Program-made: the position numbers and the translations under genes
The notes under the pieces: generated by a model
The model's database searches: none
What the model was told of the DNA's origin: nothing
Seen by the model: the letters and a program-made list of their open reading frames with translations, nothing else
Assembly: GCA_003971905.1 (NCBI GenBank)
Contig: RSEE01000069.1
Span: 310,001 to 374,000 of the forward strand
DNA from: Moniliella sp. 'wahieum'
Lineage: Eukaryota > Basidiomycota > Moniliellomycetes > Moniliellales > Moniliellaceae
Reading direction: 5' to 3'
DNA: 64,000 nucleotides
Part shown: piece by piece, positions 47,601-59,289 of the stretch
Layout of the letters: every line of letters begins with the position of its first letter
Numbering within the stretch: the first letter of the stretch is position 1

Positions 47601-49369
47601 GGTGCTACGTTCGTTCCCACCGGGCTTGTTCAGCGCCTCACGGAAGGGACCACATGATTTGCCACGACTTCCAGGCGGCGGGCAAGGCGGAGGAGAAGGT
47701 GGTGGTGGAAAGAGAAGGAACAAGTTCAACTTGACTGCGCCAGGGGGGGTTAGCCGCTTGTTGGGCTCACCCGTCACCGGTCACCCGTCACCGCGTCACT
47801 GCATCATTTCAATCGTGCAACTATCATCGATCATCGATCATCGGGCGACGGAAAGCGCCTCCAACGCCCAGACGAACCTCTTGCCGCCGCCAGCTGCCCC
47901 TCCCGCCTTGCTCCCGACCCACACTCTGCCCCGCGGCCAGATCGACATCCCACTATGCACCATCGCCTCGTTCCCCTCGCTCTTGGCGTAGATGAGAGGA
48001 ACAACAGTCAGGTAGGGGCGGTTCACATGCATTCCATGCCGACCGGCTGTTTGGGAGGATGAACGTACGAAGAAAACCGCAGGGAGCCCGTGAGTGCGGT
48101 CCCTCACATCGCAAGTCAGAGTCGACCATCACGCAAACACGCCTCTCAAGCAAGGACGACAGACACAGGGCTTCATCCAGCCCACCAGGTCTAGGGCGCG
48201 CCGGGACCACCACACTGGTTGGCTACTTTCGGCCCAGCTTTGGCAATGGCGGCGGGACGGGAACAGGGGTCTGGACGGACCTCACCATTTTCAGGTACCG
48301 ACACGTTCTTACAGGCGTCCTGATGGCGAGGTTGATGGCTCGAGCCACCTCCTTACCCCAAATGACAGAGCAAAACGAGGCCAGCACACCAATTTGACTG
48401 GACTCACTGCCATACTACTCGAGGAGCAAGTAACCAAGAGTGCCTTGGACACATTGGTCAAAGTAGCGAGTCCAGAACATTGTGCGGATTCTTGCCCGTC
48501 TTGCATTCTTGGGCTGCCAAAGCACCCGGAATGCCTAGTCCGGCTCCTAAGCTGTGGTTTGCAACATGATTAGCAGGGAAACCAAGCAAAAGCCCCTTGA
48601 TCCATGCCTTACCGGGGTGGTGCGTTTGGATCAGGTTATCCTTAACCTTAGCTCGCACAGCGGAAATGTAACCACAGGCGCACTTACCCGCAGGGAAGAC
48701 CAAGGGAACAGAGCGAGTAGGCACCTGTTGCACAAGGATTGTATATTGGCGCTTTGCTTTGGCCTCCGTGTCGAACAAGGTGTTCACTCCTTACACAGCG
48801 CGTGTGCCTGAGGGACGGCGGCGAGCGGATGGCAAACACGACGTAGAATAGGCGTCGCGCGTCTTGTCTCTGAAGGACGAAGGGGGTAGGCCGTTGGATA
48901 TGGATGGGCCCTTTGGAGCAACTGTGCGTTTGCCATCGCGATTCCAGTGGGGCGACAGTGGCGTAGGAGCGCCCGATTCGCTGCGGGTTGTTGATGGCTC
49001 GGGCTCTACTATCGTGGCCGGAATGTCCCGCAACCCAGTCATGCCCCGTGGCCAGGAAATGTGAACGCTGGATTTGAGGGCACCACCGACCTCCAGCTGG
49101 GATCAAGCGCTTCTGCTTTTTCGATCAGCCAGGAGCCGAAGCGATGTAGTCACAGGAGGCAGCAGCTTCGTATGCTGGCGGCGAGCAAAACCGTCGTCTT
49201 TTCCTTGTGTCAGGACGATGAGCGGGCTCGAATCCCTCTGGTTGGCTGCCGATCACCTGGCCCACACACACGTTCACCTTGGTGCCCAGTCGATGCGTTG
49301 GCCTGTAGAGCAAAGCCAAGAGGAGAGAGCAAGAGTGATTTGCCAAAGCGACGGGCATCGGGATGCCAA
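47601..49369. other. Between units A and B; possible retroelement debris
   Basis: No intact gene. Minus-strand blocks near 48300-49100 (for example KAWIKGLLLGFPANHV at about 48615) are protein-like and could come from an old retroelement of copia type, but I cannot establish this. Confidence 0.25.
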
Positions 49370-51051
49370 CTTGGTTCTACCATTGACCGACCACATTGCT
49401 CCGATCATCGCCCCGGATGACTTGCCTGGTGCCATTGCTGCTCACCTACCCAGGGGAGTTGGCCCGTGCCAGATCCGTTTCTCCGCCTCGAGCGAAACAG
49501 ATGGCGGAGGGGTTGCTGCAAGCACGAACCGCAAAATAACAACCGGTGGGGCACAGGGAGAGATTTCAGGCAGGGGTAGCGAGAGGTTTGATCCACATTC
49601 TGGACTCGCACGAGCATCAGTCAGGTGATAATATCCCCAATGCAGAAGCCCAGGATCTTGGCACGTTGCGCTTGCACATCTTGTACGCTGTATTTGAAGT
49701 CGATCCACGTTACACATTGGAACTGTTTCCTGCTCGGGCCCTTCGCCGCGATCGCCTTCTGGAATGAAATGCTCAGCTGACGCACAATCTGCCGCACTCT
49801 CCCTTGGTCTTGATTCCCATCTGGGAGGAGAGTGGGAAGGGCACTCTAATATGCAACAGTAGAATATTCGCCTCAACACGAGACGGAGCCTGGAAGCATA
49901 TCACTTGGCAGCTTCCACAGCGTCATCATGTTAAGGGATGGCCAAGTGTAAAGCGATGTCGGACCGCTAACATTTCCCACGTAAATGAAAAACGGGCACT
50001 GGTTTGACCCATGTTCTTGCCGTAGTGCTCGGACATTCTTGACCATTCATCTCCGTCTGCTTACCCGTGCCTGTACGTTCCGGCCTGCTAAGCGCGTCGA
50101 TCAGTATATCATACCAGAGAAAGTGTGGGTGGGGATCGTCGTCGTACATATAAAAAAAGTAGAAATAATCATGACCCCGGTATTGAATAGGGCCGTGCGG
50201 ATGATCGTTTTTGGCTTTTAGTATGAAAGGCGCTGACGGTCGGCGGCAGCAAGCTTGAGGTGAGAAATACATTCGCCATGTGGAAGGCATTGAGTATCGT
50301 AGAGGTTTTTGCGGTCTGTGAGGGGGGAGTGCGTCTGAGAAGGGCTTGGGCTGCTGCTGGAACCAGGCCAGACTTCGACCCATGGGTGGGGATCAATGCG
50401 GTTTCCATGTTGTAGAACCCCCAGACTCTGGGAAGGGAGGACCTGGCCGGTCGGTCCGGGGCGGCGGAGGCGTGAGGGCCGCGAGTTGGGGAAGGGAGAA
50501 CAAAGGGAGGCGCAATCAGGCAACAGCCCTGGTGCGACTGGCGAGTAAAGAGGCGAGGTGGAGGATTCACTCCGGCACAGCTCGGGTAGGTGGTCGCCAG
50601 TCCACCTGACCAACAAGCGCGCCCAGTGAGGCAGTTACATCCATGATCGGTATCCAATCGAGTGAGGCTCATCAACCCGGTCTCCATCCTCTTCAGGGGT
50701 CCAACGAGGGGATGAAGAGCAGCCGCACGTCCCCCGGACCAGCTCTACCTACGCGCCCGTCCCGTAGCACAGCAGCATCGAGCAGGATCTGCTCTTCGCC
50801 AGCCGTAGCGGCCTGCCCTGCTGGCGCATCCGCAGGGGGCGGGAAGCGTGCCCTGCCTTTGCCAATATCCTGCATTGCCGCCTTGCGCAACTGGCTTGGA
50901 GGACGTGGATGCGACGAGTTAAGGACTTGCTTGAGTGCACGCACAATGCCTTTGAAGTTCCGTCCAGCTAATGGGAAAAGTCAGCAACTACAGGGTTCCA
51001 GCAGAAGGGTGTGGACACGTACAGGCATCACCGCCATCGAAGTTGCGATAC
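49370..51051 (-). repeat. Duplicated unit B, left part
   Basis: Block a (49370-50219) and block b (50712-51050) are diverged copies of 43842-44690 and 44998-45295. The minus strand keeps the peptide DDDPHPHFLWYDILIDAL (about 50140) against DDDPHPHFLWYDVLTNAL in unit A, and GLLHW with RCASATCQD about 300 bases further on, in the same order as in A. A further piece (50558-50620) aligns with 55296-55360. The protein frame is interrupted. The unit is split by the LTR element that follows. Confidence 0.6.
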
Positions 51052-53289
51052 TGTAGAGTAGCGGAGTCTACCAGGCAAGGCAAAGGGAATGGGTGTGGTC
51101 CGATACTCAACACTCCTCCTCATCAAGCTTGGCAGCAAACGGTTAAGCCAAAGAAAAAATGCCCAGCTTGATGTTGTGATCAACGAACCGAGGACGCGGG
51201 AGAGCCTTTTTGTGAACCCGTCGGCCAGCATCTCTTGCGTGGGAGCATAAACGAACTTGAGCTCACCAGACCGATGCACCTCGTGCAGACGTTGGAGCTC
51301 AACGTCGTCGAAATGTTTGGTCCGAGCATGCACCGAGTGGTCTTGGATGAACGCCAGTGCCCCCTGGTTGTCACAGTGAATGGCAATCGGGCCCTCCTGA
51401 ATACCAAGATCCTTGACCAGCTGTTTTCAACCACGTGCCCTCCTTCATTGCGACAAATACAGAATGCAACTCGGCTTCCTGGGTACTGAGAGCAACTTTG
51501 GTTTGCTTCTTCGTGTACCATGCCAATGGTCCCCTGGCCAGAATAAACACACCGCCACTCAGGCTCCGACGATCCCAGTTCTCTGCAAGTTAGCGTCACA
51601 CCATCCTTGCAGCCCTCCAGCAGCGGCATCTCGCTTGTAGACAATCTCAGTGTTTGCGCTATGTCCAACATAGGAAGTGAGATTCTTGAGCAAGTCCGAG
51701 CGATGGAGTTGGGCTTCTGCTGGAAACGAGTAATAACGAAGGGCATAGCAAAGATCGGGACGCGTACCAATTGCTTGATAAAGAACCGAGCCGACAGCAG
51801 CGCGATAGTTGATGGAGAACCCTTTTACCTTCTGCTCCTCCTGCTCCTCCTGCTCCTCCTGCTCCTCCTGCTCCTCCAGCTCCTCCAGCTCCTCCTTGAC
51901 CGCCGCCAACGCTTCGTCAGTCCGTTCTTGGGCATGGGTAGCGTGCGTGGCTTTGCGCCTTCCAATCCGAAGCGAGCCGGAAGCATCCTTGAAGCCCCAG
52001 CCTGATCTAGTGAAAAATGCCAATGGCGCGGTCATACTCCACCCTAAAACCCAGAGCCGATCGCACAGGGCCAAGTGAGTTGATGACGACCTTGGGTTCG
52101 AAGCTTGGCCAGAACAGCGGCGGACAAGGACTCCGAAGGACTGCTAATGATGACATCGTCCACCCAAGTGATCCAGTACATGCACCGAGTACCGTCATGC
52201 AACTGGTAGAGACAGGGGTCACTGGGCATCGTCACAAAACCAATAGCAAGGAGGGCATCATAGAGCATCTCGTACCAGGGCGGGCTGCTTGCTTTGTCCC
52301 GTATAAACTCTTGACCAAACGCAACACCTTCCCTGGGGGCACATCTGTTACCCTTCGGGAACCGCAATGGACAATCCTCATTCAGTGTGCTTTGAGTAAA
52401 CGCATTCTCGCATCCCAATGAAGAAGAACCGCACCTGTGAGCACCACTTGCGTGCAGAGAGCCCGCCAAGTTGTCAACCTGCCAACCGGAGCGTACGTGT
52501 CAAAGTAGTCCACCCTTCGACCTGGTTAAAACCGTGGACCACCAGTCGAGCCTTGAACCGAGTCACTTGTCCCGCGGCGTCGCGCTTGACCTTAAACACC
52601 CACTTTGTGCTTAGAGCACGCTGCCCCGTGGCAGCGCTGAGGAGTCCACATCCCATTCTTGGTCTTGAGAGAGCAAGAATAACTTAATCACATTCATATT
52701 CAGCTCCGACTTGGCAACGTCCGTGCGGCCATCGGTGCCTCCTCTTAATACCGTTCATCACAGCATACCAGTAATGAAGATCCTTGGGTTGCTCCCAAGA
52801 TCAGCCAAACCGGCCACAATCACATCCAAACGACCAAGGAAATCTGCCATGGACTCAGTCGGCCTCTTGCGTGCCGAGAACTCATGAGTCAGATCGAATT
52901 CGCGGCTGGCAGTGCTTCCAGCGTAATCGGTTTCGAGACATTTCCACATTTGAAGCGCGTTGTGAGCAGCCGAAGATGGACTGGATGTCCTTGCTGACCG
53001 AGAAGGCGATGGCGCTTTGGCCATCTTATCAGCTTTAATCTCAGCCGGAGTAGCTTTCTCGTCGGGCGCCTCTTCAACGAGGGCTCCGTCATAATCGTTG
53101 GCACTTAGAAGCATCTTGATCTACCACGACCGTGCGGGATAATTAGAAATTCCCACAAGCGGTTCGATCTCGACTTTGTTGTCAAACATGGACGACATCT
53201 TGGCGAATGATGAGAAGGCGAGAGAGAAGAGGGAAGAAGCGATTGAAGTGGGCTCGTTACCTGTAGAGTAGCGGAGTCTACCAGGCAAG
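51052..53289 (-). mobile_element. Ty1/copia-type LTR retrotransposon fossil
   Basis: Fossil element, minus strand. A 28-base stretch starting TGTAGAGTAGCGGAGTCTAC is repeated identically at 51052 and 53262 and marks the terminal repeats, which are very short (about 60 bases at the left end, with TG...CA ends). Next to the left repeat is a purine tract (GAGGAGGAGTG) on the element strand. Recognisable parts in copia order are a gag-like domain (about 53110-52760), reverse transcriptase (about 52650-52050, with [23 protein letters not shown] and the YWITWVDDVII active-site region) and RNase H (to about 51180, with LADGFTKRLS). A Glu/Gln-coding GAG/CAG tract lies at 51833-51895. The element is broken in several places. 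Identical repeat stretches suggest it is not ancient. It is inserted in unit B. Confidence 0.85.
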
Positions 53290-54560
53290 CTATTCCCACC
53301 AACACAGTGGGTGCGCTGGCCCATCATGGGTGGTAGGTAAGCCCAAGGAGAGGCGGGCACCGCGGCTGAGCACATCACGAATGACAACCACTAGTGGTAC
53401 TGCTTTTCATCCTGTTGGCCGTACACTCCCATGTCTGACCCTCATTTCGTGGGCTTGAGCGAGGCGATCTCTAGATGCGCGTTCCCTGATTCCTGCACCA
53501 CATTGCGGCAGAAGCTGGTAATGTCTCGATCCATGCCTTTATCATCAGGTTCTTGCAGAGCTTGTCCGTCGTTTTCATCTGAAGCGCCCTCCGGTTAACG
53601 TTGGGACGGGCCCTCGCGAACGGCCCCGCCACCATCCGAGGTTGTCGTTGCCTGGCGGAGTGTTTAACCTGACGCGGAGGCGATACCTCTGGAGAGCGCG
53701 GGGCGATCACTTGCTTTTCCATCGGCTATTCTCCACCGTCTATTAGCATATTCGCACCTGTTAACGCACTGGTAAGTACATTATACCACAGCAAGGCTTG
53801 GGTGACTTCGTACTGGTGAACAGATAGTGGGTACATCGAGCATGATAGTGTGAAAATGGATTGGCAGTCTGGCAATCCGGCGTGTGGTGGTGGTAGGGCG
53901 GCAAGGTAGGGGGGGCGCGAGAGGTGTGCCGGATGTAACGAAGGGGACCGACGTAACCTCGCGACGGGAGCAGTCCGTCCTGCGCGTATCACGCAGAAGC
54001 GGCCCATTGCGGTTGCTTGCGGGGCGCTCGGCTTGCGTCCGCTGCCGCCGTTTGTCGTTGCAGCCACGAATATCACAACCCAGCCCCCATCCCCTGTCAT
54101 GAACAGCAGCTGTGGACTTCCACTGCAGCAGGGTGCGCTGCTGACGGCGGTAAGGCACTTGCCGTGTTGGCCAGACACAGCTGGCTTCCACGCAGGCCTG
54201 GTGCACAGCTGCTAAAGCAGGCGCGTCGAGCGCGTCGGACACTGGTTGCGCACGTCCCTTGCTGCCCAAAGCCCAACCCGCGCCTTCCGCACAACATGGG
54301 GAGAGCAGTGCGCACCTTGCCTTGCGAGGGCGGCGTCAACCGGAGCAGTGCCTGCACTTTCACTGCGTCCGCGTCGCATGCGCTGGCTAAGAGACATTGA
54401 TACAACCACTCGCTTTGGGCCAGCACGTTCGTCCCAATTACTGCTGGGACTGTGTTTGCTCTGGGTCGATTGTCAGAAACTCGCACCACAAGAGAGTACA
54501 AGGAAGCGGAGGCAACGTACCATCACCACAACCTGGGCCAGCAAGCTTCGTTGAAACGCA
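53290..54560 (-). repeat. Duplicated unit B, right part
   Basis: 53290-53940 is a close diverged copy of 46040-46640 (unit A block d), for example AACGTTGGGACGGGCC and CCACCATCCGAGGTTGTCG in both. 53990-54545 resembles 45750-45960 and 58400-58970. On the minus strand GGWVVIFVAAT (about 54085) parallels TRLVVFLAAT near 58480. The conserved phrase YNVLTSAL near 53770 echoes the YDVLTNAL peptide of block a, so blocks a and d are probably old tandem duplicates of each other. No intact frame. Confidence 0.55.
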
Positions 54561-55529
54561 GGTGCGCACTAAGTGTTGCAGAGATACCGCTCATATGGGC
54601 AGCAGCTAATCCTATCGTTGGTAACGGCGGCGACTTTGTAGGGACTTTGTAGGGCATGGACAAGATGTACAGCACTGCACGCAAGCAGTATCAGGGCCTC
54701 ATGAAGCAGCGCCGCCGCACTGGAAGAATAGCGGAACCAGTCCCCAACGTTGCAGTCGCCACGCGGTCGTTTGATGGCGAACGATGTTCCTTGGGCGGTG
54801 GGGTTGAGAGGCGTCGGTGTAGTGGGATCGCTGCGATATACGCCGTGCAGCCGCAAGGAATGAATGGACATGTTTGGGTCTCCTGGGATGCAGTACCGGC
54901 AACGAGTTCCCCAAGATGATGCACCTTAGATGTGCACGTAACGTACAAGCAAGTACAAGCAAGACAGCTTAGATCCCCTTGGGTTAAACATGGCAAGGAG
55001 GCCATTAAGCCAGACCAGATTGACGGGATGGTATACCTGCGGGCTTGGATATCTTCGTTATGACCCGCGGCACACACGCGCTCGTGGGGGCACTGATTCT
55101 TGCCGGACAACCTGAACGAGACAATTCCAGGGACTGGGGCCGCTCCAACGACTGCCGCCGCGATGACTGCTCCAACCGTTGCATGCACATGGGAATGGCA
55201 CCAGGTGTATCGCCCAGCGCCACCGGCGGGGGCCGAGAGGGGCAGGAGGGGGAACACATGCTCAGGGAGGGGGGAAGAGAAGATGCGAGGCTGATGATTC
55301 ACTCCGGCACGGCTCGGGTGGTTGGGTGGTCGCCAGCCCACCCGACCGGCAAGCGCGGCGAGCCAAGCGTCGCATCAATCATCAGTATTCAATCGGGAGC
55401 GATGTTCACTGACGCTAACCACACCATATGCATCCTCTTCAGGGGTTCGAGATGTGGCGCCCATCATCCCCCTGAATAGCCATGACAGGCTTGGTCTCGT
55501 GCACGAGTGAAGCGATGGAACTAAGGGGG
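54561..55529. other. Spacer between units B and C
   Basis: Mostly non-coding in appearance. 55296-55360 aligns with 50558-50620. A GTAGGGACTTTGTAGGG short direct repeat lies at 54636-54653. No gene recognised. Confidence 0.4.
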
Positions 55530-56705
55530 CCGCCCTGCTCGTTCAGCAAACGCGGTCTCTGGCAGCAGGCACGCGTGTCGCCGCAGACCGTAGAGATGGA
55601 GAGTCGGCGGCGACAGGGTTAGATGCTGAAGGCAGCCCACGGCGGCCGCTTGCCCTCCACACCCGTTTCCTGTGCCAGGAATGGCCCAGCACAACAGAAC
55701 AGCATCGAACAGCACGTGCTCCACATTTGCACCTTGGTGGCCTTCCATTAAGGCACAATCTGCGGGGGTGTGAAGCATGCTTTGCCTTGGCTGGTGGCGC
55801 AGCGCCGATGGACAACAGGGAAGTGGCGTATCGGCATACCCTCAATTGGTGCCTTGAACAACTGGGTGAGGGAGCGTTGACGTGACGATTTGGAGGGCTG
55901 CATGACGCGTCTGATCCTATTGCCTCCAGTGCTGCGCTGCTCGATGAGAACTGTCAGCAACTTGGGCCACACAGAAGAAGATGGACCACGTACAAGCGTC
56001 GACATCCACACCAACGAAGTTGGGAACTGGACCCATCCTGGATGGGGAATCACCGAGAGAGGTGTGCAGCGCGACTAGGTACATCCCCAGGGGCGATCAT
56101 AGTAGCACAGCTCCTCCTTCTGTTGGTCTCACACCACCATGCTGCCCCCCATTCCTCAAGCGTGAGCGAGGCCATCTCCGGGTGCGCGTCTCGTTCATCG
56201 ACACAACGTCGCGGTACGCGCTGGCAATGAATGGTTCGATCCACGTCTTTATAATAGACCCCAAGCTCTCTTGCCAAGCGTGCCCATTGTGTTCATTGGG
56301 AACACCCCGGTCCACATAGGCGAACGGGACCTGGCAGCCCCCCCGCCACCACTCGAAGTTGTCGTTGCCTGGCAGAGTGATGAATCTGGTGCGCAGGCGA
56401 TACCTCTGCAGCTGGCGGAGCGATCCCTTCTTGTTCCATCAGCGATTGGGCTCCGGCAAGCATATTTGTACCTGTTTAGTGCGCTGGTCAGTATATCACA
56501 GTAGAGTAAGGTATGGGTGCTTTCGTACCAGAGAAACACATAGTCGGTAGAGCGGTACCAACGCTGCGCAAGACAGCGTACAAAGGATTCGCACGTCTAG
56601 CAATTCGGCGTGGCCGTAAGGCCGAAAAGAAAGCGGCGGCACGATAGGCTTTTGCGGATGTAAACGCAACAGAAACGGAACGACAAGATGCCACGCCGCG
56701 TCGCA
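55530..56705 (-). repeat. Duplicated unit C
   Basis: 55530-55950 resembles block b and 55960-56705 resembles block d of unit A. The shared phrases include GTCAGCAACTTGGGCC (55943 and 46002), CCACGTACA and the block d end CAAGATGCCACGCCGCGTC. The minus strand carries YCDILTSALNRYKYA (about 56480), equivalent to YNVLTSAL in unit B. Broken, no function inferred. Confidence 0.55.
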
Positions 56706-57300
56706 GTGTACCTTGATGGAAGCGGAACCCGTCTTGGTCGCAACACCGCCATGGAGGACATGAGCGATAAGAGCCCAGCCTCGTTCGTCGATGGAGGAAG
56801 CAGTGGGACGAGCAGCCTCACAGCAATGGAGGGCCCATATCCAACCCCACCTTACCAGTGCAACTGCTGGCAAAAATACCGGAATGTCGTCATTGTTGGC
56901 ACCCGCGTTGCAAAGGTAAACCCCATACCCATGTCAAGAATCCTCCTTAGGTTGATGTGGCAAAAGCTTGTTGCTTCACCCCACTGCGACATGCCCAAAC
57001 GCACGCACAGCTGCCCAGAGGTAATGGGTCCACTTCTCCTGGGTACGCCAGTTGCCACCAAGCCTATTTGTGGCAAATGGTTGCTCTGGGAGCCCAAGCG
57101 CGGCCGATTTGGGGAGACACCTAAAATCGATACAAGCGGATTGTCGGCGCTCCATCGGGGAGTCAGGTCAATGTTTGGCGCGCTGCCGTTGGCCAATGTG
57201 GAAAGCAACGCAAATGGTGAGGGCAGCAAATACCTGCAAATGAATCATCCGCGAGTGGGGTTGCGTTTGGTCGGGGTGCTGGTGGCTCTGAGAGGTGTGC
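56690..57300 (-). mobile_element. Degraded non-LTR reverse transcriptase tail, copy 2
   Basis: The minus strand shows SQWGEATSFCHINLRRILDM and MGFTFATRVPTMTTFRYF (about 57000-56890), and then ASSIDERGWALIAHVL and DAAWHLVVPFLLRLHP. This is the same order as PACMGGLGFRVPSVAAFRL and DAAWHL with FLLRLHP in copy 1 (46.7-47.0 kb). It is more diverged than copy 1 and frame-broken. Confidence 0.55.
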
Positions 57301-57379
57301 ATGATGCATGTTGCTGACCAGCAAAGGGGAGTGGGCGATCCCTACTGCCGCCCTCGGTGCCACCACACGCACAATCCAG

Positions 57380-58980
57380 TTTCAGTACCCCAAGGGTGGG
57401 CCGCCTTCAGGTTGATTTGCAGTCCGCCACGCATCGTGTCGACCGCGCTTTGAGCAGAAGCGGCCGATTGGGGAAGGGCACGATCCACGTTTGCACAGAA
57501 GGCCAGGTTCTTCGGACCGATAACTGGAGGTGGGAGGGTGAGGGAACAGCGCGCCTTGTTCGGCCTGCTGCTGCAGACCATCGCCTAGGCCTGCGTCCCA
57601 GCCGCGCTCTCGCATCGGGCGCCGCATGGAAACCGATGGGCAGCAGGAAGCGGAAGCAAGGGACGCCGCCTCTCATGAGCAACGCATCCGGCTTGATGTA
57701 CAGCGAGAGAAAAGCTAGGACGCTAGCTGCGGCAGCGGCCCCACAGTGCTGGTTGGTGGTGCAGAAGCAAAAGCCGCGCCGACGCGACGAGATTAATTCA
57801 GCGGGGTGCTAGGGTTGTAGATGGTGGCCGCAGCCAATGTAGATGAATTGCAACTGCGTGGGCGCGCCAACCGACGCGGCAGCCATAACGCGACGACCCA
57901 ACGCTCGCCACGATACCGAGCGGCCCAGCGCTGTGCCGGGGGGAGGGCGCCCGCACCCGCACCCGCACCCGCATCGGCACCACACTCCCGCCACTGGCCC
58001 CTCCCCGCGCGCGGCTGCGCGACCCACGTACCCCTTCCTTGGTTGGCCCGTCCTTACCGGCCTGACCTGGCCACGAGCCAACCCACGCTGCCGATTCTTG
58101 GGGCCACCAGTAGGCGTTTGCCACGCTCGGCAGCACAGCGGACCAAGCAAGCCGCGCCTTGTCTACCGACCCGCCCATCCGACACGCAGCGTACCCAGTG
58201 CGCCGTTTGGTCGCGCATCCTGCTTCCCCTCGCGTCTCGTCCCCGCCTCTCGCCTTCACCGCCGTCGTCCCCGTTGTCCCCGCCGCAGCAGCCTTTGGGC
58301 TACCCCCTTGGCCGTTGTCCCGCCCAGCACCATGCTCTGCAGTTGCTTCGCGTCGAGGCCATGTCCATGGCGTTGCCCTGCGAGCTGCTCCTCGGACTCC
58401 GCGAGGGCGCCGAGCGCGGAGGCGGTCGATTGTTGTTGTTCGTCGGGGTGCTCGCTGTGTGTCGCCTAACATCTCTCGTTGCGGCCAAGAAAACTACCAA
58501 CCTAGTCTCTCCCTTTCGCACGAGCAGCAGCCGCTCCAGACCCGAACTGCAGCCGGAAGCGCAAGCGCTGCAGACGGCGTTAAAGGCGTCCGCTGTGTTG
58601 CCCAGAAGCAGCTGCTTATCCCGTAGGGGCGGCGCCCGGCCGCTAAAGAGGCGAGTGCCGGTCCGACACCGCCTTCGCACGTCTCCGCCCGGCCAAATGG
58701 AAATCAGGATCGTCCGAGCAGACCCCACCGAAGGGGGGTGGAGCGGGTACTTTCTTTGCCAGTGCAGCTGCCAATCGTCAAGTGGGGCAGTTCCTCCATG
58801 GCCACCGCGTACGCTCGTATGCCTGGAAAAGGGGTATTGATCCAGGCAGATTCCTTGGTGGGGCGTTTGATCTACTCCGATTGTCAGTAACTTGGAATGC
58901 ACAAGAGAGCGTGGGTAACGTACCGCCATCACAATCTGGGGCAGCGGGGCAGCGACGGTCCTAAGCGAACAATGCCGACA
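57380..58980 (-). repeat. Further duplicated blocks, c type
   Basis: 57388-57880 aligns with 45296-45650 (GGTGGGCC, CTTCAGGTTG, GCGTGTCGACC, ACGCATCCGGCTTG and CGACGAGAT in the same order). 58400-58970 resembles 53990-54545 and 45750-45960, including a probable intron (GTACGTTACCC donor on the minus strand near 58922, CTGACA branch side near 58886). Long open frames exist on both strands here, but only the minus-strand one keeps peptides shared with the other copies. Function unknown. Confidence 0.5.
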
Positions 58981-59289
58981 GTAGCCTTGCCACGCGCGGA
59001 TATCCCAGTCAAGAGGAACATTCGTAGCTGGAGCAAGGTAGACGAGGGGCAAGGGATGAAGCAGAGATGTGCTCGTCAACACAGAGCCATGCATAGTGTG
59101 CCAGCCCAAGGAGGCAACTCTATTACTCAAGTCAAGGAGGCTGCTCCTTGGGGTGGGCCGTGCCTTCCATGGCGACAAACAACTTGGGGGTCCAGTGCTC
59201 GGCATCTTGGGAAGCTTGGTCAAACTGATAAGGCAAAGTGTATCCAGTAAGTATATCGTCCGCGCCGGTTCCTTTTCTAGTGGGGTTGC

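Noticed and set aside
57821-58840. 339-codon plus-strand open frame
   Set aside because: Its sequence is low-complexity Ala/Pro/Arg. Peptides conserved with the other copies are on the minus strand.
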